Shown here: positions 21,660 to 29,971 of the stretch, in pieces
Layout: every line of letters starts with the position of its first letter
Numbering within the stretch: position 1 is the first letter of the stretch
Assembly (NCBI RefSeq): GCF_016863255.1
Contig: NZ_BOON01000030.1
Location: 62,001 to 126,000, forward strand
Direction: 5' to 3'
Length of the DNA: 64,000 nucleotides
From: Planosporangium mesophilum
Lineage (GTDB): Bacteria; Actinomycetota; Actinomycetes; Mycobacteriales; Micromonosporaceae
The notes under the pieces: model-generated
Seen by the model: the letters and a program-made list of their open reading frames with translations, nothing else
Databases searched by the model: none
What the model was told of the DNA's origin: nothing
Program-made: the position numbers and the translations under genes

Positions 21660-22865
21660 TCAGGTCGTCGTTGCGGGTACCGAGGATTCGTGTACCGAGG
21701 CGATGAGCGCCTCGCGGATGGCGGTGACCCCGGCGTCCAGGGCGCCGAGGAGGACCGCGTCGTCGTCGATGGCGGTGACCGCGATCGCGGTCTCCAGTGG
21801 CTCGACCCGTACCATCGCCGCCCGCACCGCGTCGCACAGCGGCCGGCCGCCGGCCTGCGCCACCTGGCCGGCGAGGACGACGAGGGGCGGGTCGAGTACC
21901 GCGACCACCGCCGCGAGGCCGACCGAGACCCGGTCGGCCAGCGCGGCGAAGAACGCCGAGGCTGTGTCTCCACCGGCGGCCGCGCCGGCGACGGCGGCCG
22001 CCGCGGTCCGCCCGTGGAAGCCGTGCTCGGCAGCGAGCGCGAGCACCGCGGGGCCGCCGACCAGATCCTGGAGATCCGTCTTGCGGTCCGAGCCGGGGTA
22101 CGCGAACAGGGGCATGTACCCGATCTCGCCGGCGCCGCCGCGCGCGCCGCGCAGCAGGGTGCCGCCGAGGTCGATGGCGAGGCCGAGGCCCTCCTCGCCC
22201 AGCCACAGCAGCGCGAAGCCGTCGGCCTCCCGGGCGGCGCCGCGGCGCCGCTCGGCCACCGCGGCGAGGTTGACGTCGTTGTCCACGCCCACCGGGGTAC
22301 GCAGGCGGCTGCGCAGGTCGCCGACGAGGCCCGGTCGGCTCCAGCCGCCGCTGACGCCGACGTGGTGGATCGACTCCGTTGCGGCGTCGTACGAGGCCGC
22401 GACCGCGAGCTGGACGTACGCCAGCCGGCCGGCCGGTATCCCGACCTCGTCGCGCAGCCGGTCCACGATCTCGACCACCGCGTCGACCGGCTGGGTGCGC
22501 AGGAAGTCCACGGCGATCTCGGCGCGACCACGCACCTGGCCGGACAGGTCACTGGCGGCGGCGACCACCGACGGGAGGTCGGTGTCGCCGCTGTCGCGTA
22601 CGGACACCGCGACCGCGTATGCGGCGTCCGGGTTCGCCGCGTAGATCTCGGCGTTGGGGCCGGGACCACCGCGCAGTTGGCCGACCACGCCCGCCAGCCC
22701 GGCCCCGGTGAGCCGGCGCAGCGCCTCGGAGACGGTCGGCTTGGACAGGCCGGTGAGTTCCCGCAGGTCGGCCCGGGTGAGCTGGCCGCGCTCGAGCAGG
22801 TGTGCGAGTGCGGCGCTCTCGTTCATCGCGCGCAGCAGCTTGGACGAACCGGCGAGGCGGGACAC
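21660..22865 (-). CDS. ROK-family transcriptional regulator
   Basis: 401 residues. The N-terminal winged HTH (LLERGQLTRADLRELTGLSKPTVSEALRRLTGAGL) precedes a ROK sugar-kinase-like domain with VGVDNDVNLAAVAERR, LGLAIDLGG and GGAGEIGYMPLF. The Cys-rich zinc motif of many ROK proteins is absent, and no kinase activity is expected. It should repress the GH4/kinase sugar operon that begins only ~200 bases beyond its stop and releases it on sugar binding. GTG 22865 has an inverted repeat immediately upstream (22875-22901), consistent with autoregulation. Confidence 0.9.
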   Translation of the reverse strand: MSRLAGSSKLLRAMNESAALAHLLERGQLTRADLRELTGLSKPTVSEALRRLTGAGLAGVVGQLRGGPGPNAEIYAANPDAAYAVAVSVRDSGDTDLPSVVAAASDLSGQVRGRAEIAVDFLRTQPVDAVVEIVDRLRDEVGIPAGRLAYVQLAVAASYDAATESIHHVGVSGGWSRPGLVGDLRSRLRTPVGVDNDVNLAAVAERRRGAAREADGFALLWLGEEGLGLAIDLGGTLLRGARGGAGEIGYMPLFAYPGSDRKTDLQDLVGGPAVLALAAEHGFHGRTAAAAVAGAAAGGDTASAFFAALADRVSVGLAAVVAVLDPPLVVLAGQVAQAGGRPLCDAVRAAMVRVEPLETAIAVTAIDDDAVLLGALDAGVTAIREALIASVHESSVPATTT

Positions 22866-22874
22866 CGCGGCTCC

Positions 22875-22901
22875 AACTGTAAGGCAGGTTGACTAACAGT
22901 T
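22875..22901 (-). promoter_or_regulatory. Inverted-repeat operator of the ROK gene
   Basis: AACTGT (22875-22880) and ACAGTT (22896-22901) are perfect inverted arms. Extending inward, nine of eleven positions of the two half-sites agree. The site ends nine bases before the GTG start of the ROK gene, where binding would block transcription. Confidence 0.5.
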
Positions 22902-23302
22902 CCTCGGACCGTAGGCGCGCCCGATCGGTCCGTCAAGAGTCTGGCCTCCGCGGGCGCCGCCCGGGTGCCCGTCCGGCGGCAGATTCAAGAAATTTGATGG
23001 GTCGAGCCGCCGTATCGGGGCAGCAGTGTCACGTTCGGGACGGTCGGCTCGCGCCGGCTCCATGACCGGGTGACCCGGCGCCGGGCTTTCGCCCGACCGG
23101 GTCGCGCAGATGAGGCTCCGGTCCCGTCGGGTCACCCGGTCGGGGGACAGGGCTGGCTCCAGCGCCCCGTCCGGGATACCTTCTGGCCTGCACCGATGTA
23201 CATCGACAAACGTTGTCCTATAGCGACTGTCCCGCGACGACTGTTCTTTGTGGATTCTGCGAAAACCTGGACGCGTGACTGAATAGATGGGAGCGTGGAG
23301 GT
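22902..23302. other. Intergenic region between the ROK and PadR genes
   Basis: About 400 bases without a credible gene. It is patchily AT-richer than its surroundings (near 22980-23000 and 23200-23270). It contains the palindrome CGATGTACATCG (23194-23205), immediately followed by the inverted repeat GACAA-ACG-TTGTC (23205-23217). PadR proteins often bind ATGT/ACAT dyads, so these are candidate operators for the downstream PadR gene. Confidence 0.4.
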
Positions 23303-23818
23303 ATGGCGGAATCTGGTCTCAACGCGACAGCGGCAGCCCTGCTCGGGCTGCTGCACGAGGGTCCGATGACCGGCGGTCAGTTGATGGCCGCCGCGACCCG
23401 TCGACTAGGGCCATTCTGGTCGATGACCCGTAGTCAGGTCTACCGGGAGCTTCCGGCGCTAGCCGATCTGGGCTACGTCCGGCTGGGCAAACCGGGGGCG
23501 CGTTCGAGCCAGCCGTACGCGATCACCCCGGCGGGCAAGCGCGCGTTCGCGCGTTGGCTGGCCGAGCCGGACGGGCGCGAGGCGCTGCGTAACCCGGTCG
23601 CGCTGCGGGTCGCGTTCGGTGCCCACCAGTCGCCCGCCCAGCTCCAGGAGCTGTACGAGCAGGCGACGGAGTACCACAGCGCCTCCCTGGCCGACGCCCG
23701 GGAACGGGCCAAGGAGACCAGGAAGGCCGGCGACGAGTTCGGCGCCGCCGCCCTGGATTTCGCCGTCGGGTACCACAAGGCCGCGCTGTCCTGGCTGAAA
23801 TCGGTTCCGGGGAAATAG
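23303..23818 (+). CDS. PadR-family transcriptional regulator
   Basis: 171 residues. The N-terminal winged helix (AAALLGLLHEGPMTGGQLMAAATRRLGPFW, SQVYRELPALADLGYV, ITPAGKRAFARWL) is typical PadR. A C-terminal helical domain (about 90-168) provides dimerisation, with QLQELYEQATEYHSASLADARERAKE. The effector is unknown. ATG 23303 has GGAGG just upstream. It ends 18 bases before prfB, but prfB appears to have its own promoter within that gap. Confidence 0.9.
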   Translation: MAESGLNATAAALLGLLHEGPMTGGQLMAAATRRLGPFWSMTRSQVYRELPALADLGYVRLGKPGARSSQPYAITPAGKRAFARWLAEPDGREALRNPVALRVAFGAHQSPAQLQELYEQATEYHSASLADARERAKETRKAGDEFGAAALDFAVGYHKAALSWLKSVPGK

Positions 23819-23823
23819 CAGAC

Positions 23824-23829
23824 TACGCT
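23824..23829 (+). promoter_or_regulatory. -10 element implying a leaderless prfB mRNA
   Basis: TACGCT (TAnnnT) ends seven bases before the prfB GTG. No Shine-Dalgarno sequence is present in the gap, so transcription probably begins on the start codon. Confidence 0.5.
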
Positions 23830-23836
23830 TGACACC

Positions 23837-24958
23837 GTGACCGCTGCCGACTTCGCCGACGCCCTCAAGCAGCTCGACGCCACCCTGCGCAATATCGAGA
23901 CCGTCCTGGATCTTGACCGGCTCCGCCGGGACAAGGCCGACCTGGAGCAGCAGGCGTCCGCGCCCGACCTCTGGGACGACCAGGCGCGGGCGCAGCAGGT
24001 GACGTCGCGCCTGTCGTACGCCCAGGGTGAGATCAACAAGCTGGAGCGGCTGCGCGGACGCCTCGACGACGCGCAGGTCCTGCTCGAGCTGGCCGAGGCC
24101 GAGGGCGACGAGTCGTCGCTGGCCGAGGTCGGCCAGGAGGTCGTGGCGCTGCGCCGGGCGATCGAGGAGCTGGAGATCCGCACGCTGCTGTCGGGGGAGT
24201 ACGACTCCCGCGAGGCGGTCGTCACGATCCGCTCCGGCGCGGGCGGCGTCGACGCCGCCGACTTCGCCGAGATGCTGCTGCGGATGTACCTGCGGTGGGC
24301 GGAGCGGCACGGCTACCCGACGGAGGTCTACGACACCTCGTACGCCGAGGAAGCGGGCCTGAAGTCCGCCACGTTCACGGTCAAGGCGCCGTACGCGTAC
24401 GGCACGCTGTCGGTGGAGGGCGGCACCCACCGCCTGGTGCGGATCAGCCCCTTCGACAACCAGGGGCGCCGCCAGACCAGCTTCGCCGCGGTGGAGACGG
24501 TTCCGGTCGTCGAGCAGACCGACGAGATCGAGATCCCCGAGGACGACCTGCGGGTGGACGTCTACCGGTCCAGCGGCCCCGGCGGCCAGGGCGTCAACAC
24601 CACGGACTCGGCGGTCCGGCTCACCCACCTGCCCACCGGCATCGTCGTGAGCTGCCAGAACGAGCGGTCCCAGCTGCAGAACAAGGCGACCGCGATGACG
24701 GTGCTCAAGGCCAAGCTGCTGGCGGTCAAGCGGGCGGAGGAGGCGGCCACGCTGAACGCGCTGCGCGGTGACGTGGCGGGCTCCTGGGGCGACCAGATGC
24801 GCTCGTACGTGCTGCACCCGTACCAGATGGTCAAGGACCTGCGCACCGAGCACGAGACGGGCAACCCGTCGGCGGTCTTCGACGGCGACATCGACGGCTT
24901 CATCGAGGCCGGCATCCGCTGGCGCAAGCAGCAGGAGATGGCCGCCGAGGCGGGCTGA
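23837..24958 (+). CDS. prfB: Peptide chain release factor 2
   Basis: 373-residue RF2 that recognises UGA and UAA and triggers peptide release. The SPF codon-recognition tripeptide is in [15 protein letters not shown], and the catalytic GGQ is in [27 protein letters not shown]. The gene reads in one frame from GTG; there is no in-frame UGA or programmed frameshift site as in E. coli. The start appears leaderless. It heads the conserved prfB-ftsE-ftsX-peptidase-smpB-ssrA segment. Confidence 0.97.
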   Translation: MTAADFADALKQLDATLRNIETVLDLDRLRRDKADLEQQASAPDLWDDQARAQQVTSRLSYAQGEINKLERLRGRLDDAQVLLELAEAEGDESSLAEVGQEVVALRRAIEELEIRTLLSGEYDSREAVVTIRSGAGGVDAADFAEMLLRMYLRWAERHGYPTEVYDTSYAEEAGLKSATFTVKAPYAYGTLSVEGGTHRLVRISPFDNQGRRQTSFAAVETVPVVEQTDEIEIPEDDLRVDVYRSSGPGGQGVNTTDSAVRLTHLPTGIVVSCQNERSQLQNKATAMTVLKAKLLAVKRAEEAATLNALRGDVAGSWGDQMRSYVLHPYQMVKDLRTEHETGNPSAVFDGDIDGFIEAGIRWRKQQEMAAEAG

Positions 24959-25142
24959 GTCGGGGAGGACGGCCGGCGGCGACGCCCGGCGGCGCGCCGG
25001 CCGGTGTCGCTGGCATGACCTAAGTCACAGCCAGTGACGAAACCCTTGCGTGGGTATTGATCCGACTGACCGTTTGGGCCGTTTTTCGGGGCGAGGGTAT
25101 GGGGTCCCACCTCGGCGCTTTTGGCGTTTGGGGCTCCCCGCG

Positions 25143-25148
25143 TAGACT
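25143..25148 (+). promoter_or_regulatory. -10 element implying a leaderless ftsE mRNA
   Basis: TAGACT lies eight bases upstream of the ftsE GTG, and no ribosome-binding sequence intervenes. This spacing places the transcription start on the initiation codon. Confidence 0.5.
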
Positions 25149-25156
25149 CACGACCC

Positions 25157-25837
25157 GTGATTCAGCTCGAGCATGTGACGAAGACGTATCCCAAGGCGTC
25201 CCGGCCCTCGCTGGACGACGTGTCGGTGGCGATCGACAAGGGCGACTTCGTCTTCTTCATCGGTCCGTCCGGCTCCGGCAAGTCGACGATCATCAAGCTC
25301 CTGCTTCATGAGATCACCCCCAACTCGGGCAAGGTGTACGTCAACGAGCGCGACGTCACCACGATGCGCTCCTGGAAGATCCCCACCTTCCGGCGCTCGA
25401 TCGGCTGCGTGTTCCAGGACTTCCGGCTGCTGCCGAACCGGACCGCGTACGAGAACGTCGCCTTCGCGCTCGAGGTGATCGGCAAGTCCAAGGGCGTGGC
25501 GCGCCGCGTCGTCCCCGAGGTTCTGGAGCTGGTCGGCCTTGGCGGCAAGGAGCACCGGTACCCGCACGAGCTCTCCGGTGGGGAGCAGCAGCGGGTGGCG
25601 GTCGCCCGCGCGTTCGTCAACCGGCCGCTGATCCTGCTCGCTGACGAGCCCACCGGAAACCTCGACCCGGACACCTCGGTCGAGATCATGCGGCTGCTCG
25701 ACCGGATCAACCGGACCGGCACCACCGTCGTGATGGTGACCCACGACTCCAACATCGTCAACCAGATGCGGCGTCGCGTCGTCGAGATCGAGAGCGGGCG
25801 TATCGTCCGCGACCAAGCACGCGGCGTCTACGGCTGA
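25157..25837 (+). CDS. ftsE: Cell division ATP-binding protein FtsE
   Basis: 226-residue ABC ATPase that pairs with FtsX at the divisome and activates peptidoglycan hydrolases. Walker A is [16 protein letters not shown]-loop [10 protein letters not shown], signature [15 protein letters not shown], Walker [14 protein letters not shown], and the switch His is in MVTHD. The frame is open 12 codons further upstream, but GTG 25157 gives the FtsE-typical [11 protein letters not shown] start and fits a leaderless transcript. Confidence 0.97.
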   Translation: MIQLEHVTKTYPKASRPSLDDVSVAIDKGDFVFFIGPSGSGKSTIIKLLLHEITPNSGKVYVNERDVTTMRSWKIPTFRRSIGCVFQDFRLLPNRTAYENVAFALEVIGKSKGVARRVVPEVLELVGLGGKEHRYPHELSGGEQQRVAVARAFVNRPLILLADEPTGNLDPDTSVEIMRLLDRINRTGTTVVMVTHDSNIVNQMRRRVVEIESGRIVRDQARGVYG

Positions 25838-25915
25838 ACTGACGGGCCGGTTCGGCCCGTACCACCAGTCGTAAGCCAGCCGAACGCGTAAGAAACTGGG
25901 AAGGAACCCCACCGG

Positions 25916-26794
25916 ATGCGCGCGAAGTACGTCCTGGCCGAGGTTGTCACGGGACTGTGGCGCAACGTGACCATGACGATCGCCATGATGATCACAATGG
26001 CGGTCTCGCTCACCATGCTGGGCGCCAGCCTGTTGATGTACATGCAGGTCAAAAGCTTGCAGGACTTCTTCTACGGCAAGGTCGAGGTCTCGATCTTCCT
26101 CAAACTGGACGTCACCGACGATCAACGCGCCGCGCTGAAGTCCGACCTGGAGCGCGACCCGCTGGTACAGCAGCCGGTCATCTACGAGAGCCGCGAGACC
26201 GCCATGAAGCGGTTCAAGGAGCAGTTCAAGGACGCGCCCGACCTGGTCAACGCGACCAAGCCGGACAGCCTGCCCGAGTCGTACCGGGTCAAGCTGAAGG
26301 ACCCCAACCAGTTCAACGAGGTCGCCAGCAGGTACAACGGCAAGGAGGGGATCTCCGAGATCATCGACCAGCGCAAGCTGCTCGGGAAGATCTTCGGCAT
26401 CTTCAACTCCGTGCAGAACGTCGCGTTGATCGTCGCGATCGTGCAGGGCCTGGCCGCTCTGCTGCTGGTCGCCAACATGATCCAGATCGCCGCGTTCAGC
26501 AAACGCCGCGAGGTGGCGGTGATGAAGCTCGTCGGGGCCTCCAACTGGTTCATCCAGGCGCCGTTCGTGTTGGAGGCGGTCTTCGCCGGCCTGGTCGGCG
26601 CGATCCTGGCCTTCGCCGCCCTGTGGTTGTCGAAGCACCTGTTCCTCGACGGCTCGCTCAAGGCCCTGCAGAACGTCTTCCCGCCGATCCCCGAGAGCAA
26701 CGTCCTGCTGATGCTGCCGGTGCTGGCCGGTATCGGTGCGGCGATCAACGCGATCACCGGTTGGATCACTTTGCGGTTCTATGTCCGGGTCTGA
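25916..26794 (+). CDS. ftsX: Cell division permease-like protein FtsX
   Basis: 292-residue membrane partner of FtsE. Four membrane segments: one near residues 20-42, then three in the C-terminal half. The extracellular loop after the first (about 55-165, VEVSIFLKLDVTDDQRAALKSDL ... DSLPESYRVKL) is the part that contacts periplasmic hydrolases. The FSKRREVAVMKLVGASNWFIQAPFVLEA stretch is the FtsX/MacB coupling motif. ATG 25916 has GGAAGGA upstream. The M23 peptidase downstream is the likely activated enzyme. Confidence 0.97.
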   Translation: MRAKYVLAEVVTGLWRNVTMTIAMMITMAVSLTMLGASLLMYMQVKSLQDFFYGKVEVSIFLKLDVTDDQRAALKSDLERDPLVQQPVIYESRETAMKRFKEQFKDAPDLVNATKPDSLPESYRVKLKDPNQFNEVASRYNGKEGISEIIDQRKLLGKIFGIFNSVQNVALIVAIVQGLAALLLVANMIQIAAFSKRREVAVMKLVGASNWFIQAPFVLEAVFAGLVGAILAFAALWLSKHLFLDGSLKALQNVFPPIPESNVLLMLPVLAGIGAAINAITGWITLRFYVRV

Positions 26795-26915
26795 CCATCC
26801 GGATGACACCGTTTAGGCCCAACTGCATAGCCGACACGTCCGTTTTGTTCAAGATGCACTCTTGACACGTTTTTGTGGCGTACGGTAACTCTCGAGTACT
26901 ACTGGAGGGTTACCG

Positions 26916-28187
26916 TTGGAGACGACTCGTTCGAGCCGCCGGAGGACCGTGCCGGTCCTCACCCTGACCCTGGCGGTGGTCCTGTTCGGGGCGGTTCCCG
27001 CCGGCGCCGACCCGGCCGACGACAAGAGCCGGGTCGACGCCGAGCTGGCGCAGACCAGCGCCACGCTGGAAGCGGCGACCTCCCGGGCGCAGCAGGCGGT
27101 GGCCCAGTACGCCCAGGCCAACGCGCAACTGCCGGGGGCGCAGAACATGCTCGCGGACGCCCGTGGCCGGGTCGCCGCGGCCGAGGTCGTGGCCCGCCAG
27201 GCCGACCGCGAGGCGGCCGCGGCCGACGAGGTCAAGACCGAGGCGGCCAAGGAGTACCAGTCGGCGGCCGTCAAGGTCGACGAGTCGCGGGCGCACGTCG
27301 GCGAGTTCGTCTCGCAGACGTACCGCGGGAGCGGCTTCCTGGCGCTCAACTCGATCCTGGAGTCCGGCTCGCCCAGCGAGTTCGCCAACCGGGTGGGGTA
27401 CCTCAACCAGGTCGCGGCGGGGAAGACGCGGGCGCTCAACGCGCTGACCGTGGCCCGCGCGCAGGCCAAGGAGCGGGAGGACGCCGCCGAGGTGGCCCGC
27501 CAGCGCGCCGATCAGAGCCGCCAACAGGCTCAGCAGGCCCTCGCCGCGTCCCGTGCCGCCCAGGCCGGCGCCGAGCAGGCCGCGACGGACGTGCAGAACC
27601 TGATCACCCAGCGCCAGCAGGCCATCGACGTGGCGAACCAGGAGCGGACGGCGGTCCTCGCCAACTACGACCGGCTCAAGGCGGAGAGCGACCGGATCGC
27701 CGCCGAACTGCGGGAGGCGGCGAAGAATCGCAACGGCGGGAGTCCGCCGCCGACCGTTACGCCGCCCTCCGGCGGCGGTGCGTTCTTCATGATGCCGACG
27801 GCCGGGTGGAAGTCCAGTGACTACGGCATGCGTTACGACCCGTACTACAAGGTCTGGCAGTTGCACGCCGGCATGGACATCGCCGCACCGTCCGGGCAGG
27901 TGATCTACGCCGCCGCCGACGGCCGGGTGGTACGCGCGGGCTGGAACGGTGGGTACGGCAACTACACCTGTATCTCGCACGGCAACTACCAGGGCCGGGA
28001 TCTGGCCACCTGCTACGGCCACCAGTCGGCGATGATGGTCTCCGCCGGCCAGTACGTCCGCCGCGGCCAGGCCATCGGCCGGGTCGGCTCGACGGGCGCG
28101 TCGACCGGTGCGCACCTGCACTTCGAGGTGCGCCGCGACGGTACGCCGGAGAACCCCCAGGGCTGGCTGCCCGCCTGCCTCTGCTGA
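26916..28187 (+). CDS. Secreted M23 peptidoglycan endopeptidase with coiled coil
   Basis: 423 residues. A signal peptide (about 1-37, ending AGADP) precedes a long Ala/Gln/Glu-rich coiled coil (about 40-265) and a C-terminal LytM/M23 domain (about 290-423). The zinc-site motifs HAGMDIAAP and HLHFEVRRD are present, so the enzyme looks active. The EnvC/RipC layout directly behind ftsEX implies an FtsX-controlled cell-separation hydrolase. TTG 26916 is chosen because GGAGGG lies seven bases upstream; GTG 26949 is an alternative. It ends in an unusual ACLC. Confidence 0.92.
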   Translation: METTRSSRRRTVPVLTLTLAVVLFGAVPAGADPADDKSRVDAELAQTSATLEAATSRAQQAVAQYAQANAQLPGAQNMLADARGRVAAAEVVARQADREAAAADEVKTEAAKEYQSAAVKVDESRAHVGEFVSQTYRGSGFLALNSILESGSPSEFANRVGYLNQVAAGKTRALNALTVARAQAKEREDAAEVARQRADQSRQQAQQALAASRAAQAGAEQAATDVQNLITQRQQAIDVANQERTAVLANYDRLKAESDRIAAELREAAKNRNGGSPPPTVTPPSGGGAFFMMPTAGWKSSDYGMRYDPYYKVWQLHAGMDIAAPSGQVIYAAADGRVVRAGWNGGYGNYTCISHGNYQGRDLATCYGHQSAMMVSAGQYVRRGQAIGRVGSTGASTGAHLHFEVRRDGTPENPQGWLPACLC

Positions 28188-28197
28188 TCGTGTTCGG

Positions 28198-28237
28198 GAG
28201 AACGGCGCCCTCCTGCAAGTGGGAGGGCGCCGTTCTC
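28198..28237 (+). terminator. Terminator after the M23 peptidase gene
   Basis: GAGAACGGCGCCCTCC (28198-28213) pairs perfectly with 28222-28237, a 16-bp stem with an 8-base loop, followed by GTTGGG. It separates the ftsEX-peptidase transcript from smpB. Confidence 0.85.
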
Positions 28238-28324
28238 GTTGGGCGGGATGATCTCGTTGGCCGGTGCGCGGCGTCGGCGGGTAGCATTGCGTGGTTACGC
28301 ACCGGGTCATGGAAGGTGGGGGCG

Positions 28325-28801
28325 ATGCCGCGCGAGAAGGGTCGCAAGGTGGTCGCGTCCAACAAGAAGGCGCGCCACGACTACGCCATCCTCGACACGT
28401 ACGAGGCGGGCATGGCGCTGACCGGTACCGAGGTCAAGTCGCTGCGGGCCGGTCGGGCGTCGCTGACGGACGCGTTCGGCCACGTCAGCAACGGTGAGGT
28501 CTTCCTGCACGGGATGCACATCCCCGAGTACGCCCAGGGCACCTGGACCAACCACGAGCCGAGGCGGGTCCGCAAGCTGCTGCTCAACCGCCTGGAGATC
28601 GGCCGCCTCGTCGGCAAGCTGCAGGAGAGCGGGCTGACCCTGGTGCCGCTGTCGGTGTACTTCTCCGACGGGTGGGCCAAGGTCGAGTTGGGCCTGGCGC
28701 GCGGTAAGAAGTCGTACGACAAGCGGCAGGATCTGGCCAAGCGCGACGCCCAGCGGGAGATCCAGCGGGCGGTCGGCCGTCGCGGCAAGGGCATGGAGTG
28801 A
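28325..28801 (+). CDS. smpB: SsrA-binding protein SmpB
   Basis: 158-residue partner of tmRNA in trans-translation. The OB-fold residues [39 protein letters not shown] and [23 protein letters not shown] are conserved. The basic tail ([26 protein letters not shown]) forms the helix that occupies the mRNA channel. ATG 28325 is preceded by GGTGGGGGCG. TAGCAT at 28282-28287 with TTGGCC upstream is a plausible promoter. The tmRNA gene follows about 100 bases later. Confidence 0.97.
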   Translation: MPREKGRKVVASNKKARHDYAILDTYEAGMALTGTEVKSLRAGRASLTDAFGHVSNGEVFLHGMHIPEYAQGTWTNHEPRRVRKLLLNRLEIGRLVGKLQESGLTLVPLSVYFSDGWAKVELGLARGKKSYDKRQDLAKRDAQREIQRAVGRRGKGME

Positions 28802-28897
28802 CGTAGGTCGCCCCGGGATAACGGGATGAATCTCGGCCCCTGAGGCGTTAAACTGGTATGGCTGCACGAATCCACCGGGCAGCACTGCAACGATCAC

Positions 28898-29269
28898 GGG
28901 GGTGACTGGTTTCGACTTCGTGCGTCGAGGCAGGTGAAGCGAGCCGAGGAAGCCGACGTTGTCTCGTGAATCAGTCGTCGGAAAAAAATAAGCGCCAACA
29001 TCAAGCGCGATCAGCTCGCCCTCGCCGCCTGAGGCTAGGAACGAGCTTGTCGGTCCGGGGGAGCCTTCGCCCCGGTACACCGGCATCAGATAGAAGGCTG
29101 GCCAATCGAACCCGGTCGCGGGGGTCGTGCGGCGAGATTAATTGCGACTGGGCCCGTCACACCGACTCGCTCGCGTGATCGGAGGGGCCGAGTAGAGGCA
29201 TAGCGAGCTGCGCTCGGAGAAGCCCTGGCAACACGACGAAGGACCCGGGTTCGATTCCCGGCACCTCCA
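28898..29269 (+). ncRNA. ssrA: tmRNA (one-piece ssrA)
   Basis: The 5' end GGGGGTG (28898-28904) pairs with CACCTCC (29262-29268), followed by discriminator A, forming the alanyl acceptor stem. The T-arm GGGTTCGATTCCC lies just before the 3' end, and GACTGGTTTCGACTTCG follows the 5' strand as in other tmRNAs. The resume frame is GCC at 28994 and encodes the tag ANIKRDQLALAA, ending at TGA 29030-29032. CCA is not fully encoded. Length is 372 bases, one-piece type. TAAACT at 28849-28854 is a possible -10 element of the precursor. Confidence 0.95.
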
Positions 29270-29340
29270 CAGGGGGTTTTCCCCGAAAAGCTGGATTCGT
29301 TTCCCCGAATCCGGCTCTCGGGAAGAGCCCACAACTTGAT

Positions 29341-29376
29341 CACGTAGGGCCCGGTCAACAGACCGGGCCCTACGTG
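29341..29376 (+). terminator. tmRNA terminator hairpin
   Basis: CACGTAGGGCCCGGTC (29341-29356) and GACCGGGCCCTACGTG (29361-29376) form a perfect 16-bp stem with loop AACA. A diverged copy of this hairpin occurs at 35594-35630. Confidence 0.85.
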
Positions 29377-29447
29377 TGTCTGCACCTGCTCGAGCACGCC
29401 CCCGGACGGTGCAGCCCAGGTCGGCGGCGGCAACAGGCCAGATGCGA

Positions 29448-29478
29448 CGAGGGGCCCGACGGTCGGTCGGGCCCCTCG
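29448..29478 (-). terminator. Terminator downstream of the cupin gene
   Basis: CGAGGGGCCCGAC (29448-29460) and GTCGGGCCCCTCG (29466-29478) form a 13-bp perfect stem with loop GGTCG. It lies 38 bases past the cupin stop on the minus strand. Confidence 0.75.
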
Positions 29479-29516
29479 CTACCCAAGCCTCCGGTGAATC
29501 GCCGGTGGGCGCTGGG

Positions 29517-29924
29517 CTACTGCTTGTTCGCTGCCTGGTACTGCTCGTCGGTGACGGGTTCCAGCCAGGTGGTGGGGTCACCGCCGTCGGGAAGATTCTC
29601 AAGCATGGCGAAGTGGCTCATGAAGGTGTCCGCTGCGGCGCCGTGCCAGTGCTCCTCGCCTGGCGGGCAGACGATGGTGTCGCCGGGGCGCACACGCACG
29701 ACCGATCCGTCGCGGGTTCCGACCAGCCCGACGCCGTCGGTGACGTGGAGGGTCTGGCCGACAGCGTGGGAGTGCCAGTTGGTGCGGGCGCCCGGGGTGA
29801 AGCGGACGAGGGCGACGACCATCCGCGAGGGCCCCTGGCCCTGGTGGACGGGGGTGACGTAGACGTTGCCGGTGAAGGTCTGCGCGGGGCCTTTCGCGGT
29901 CGGGTTGATGGGTCGTAGTTCCAC
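29517..29924 (-). CDS. Small cupin-domain protein
   Basis: 135-residue single-domain cupin. The metal-binding motifs are present as TNWHSHAVGQTLHV (two His plus a Gln where many cupins have Glu) and CPPGEEHWHGA. Homologues annotated as quercetin-dioxygenase-like cupins often sit with carboxymuconolactone decarboxylases and zinc alcohol dehydrogenases, as here; substrate unknown. ATG 29924. It is last in a minus-strand row of five genes running from the MFS exporter. Confidence 0.88.
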   Translation of the reverse strand: MELRPINPTAKGPAQTFTGNVYVTPVHQGQGPSRMVVALVRFTPGARTNWHSHAVGQTLHVTDGVGLVGTRDGSVVRVRPGDTIVCPPGEEHWHGAAADTFMSHFAMLENLPDGGDPTTWLEPVTDEQYQAANKQ

Positions 29925-29971
29925 GTGGTTCTCCTATGGTGTCGCGGGCTCGGGACCGACGGTCGTGGAGG

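Noticed and set aside
23070-23282. 70-codon plus-strand ORF before the PadR gene
   Set aside because: No ribosome-binding site, no domain, and its DNA contains the palindromes more simply explained as regulatory.
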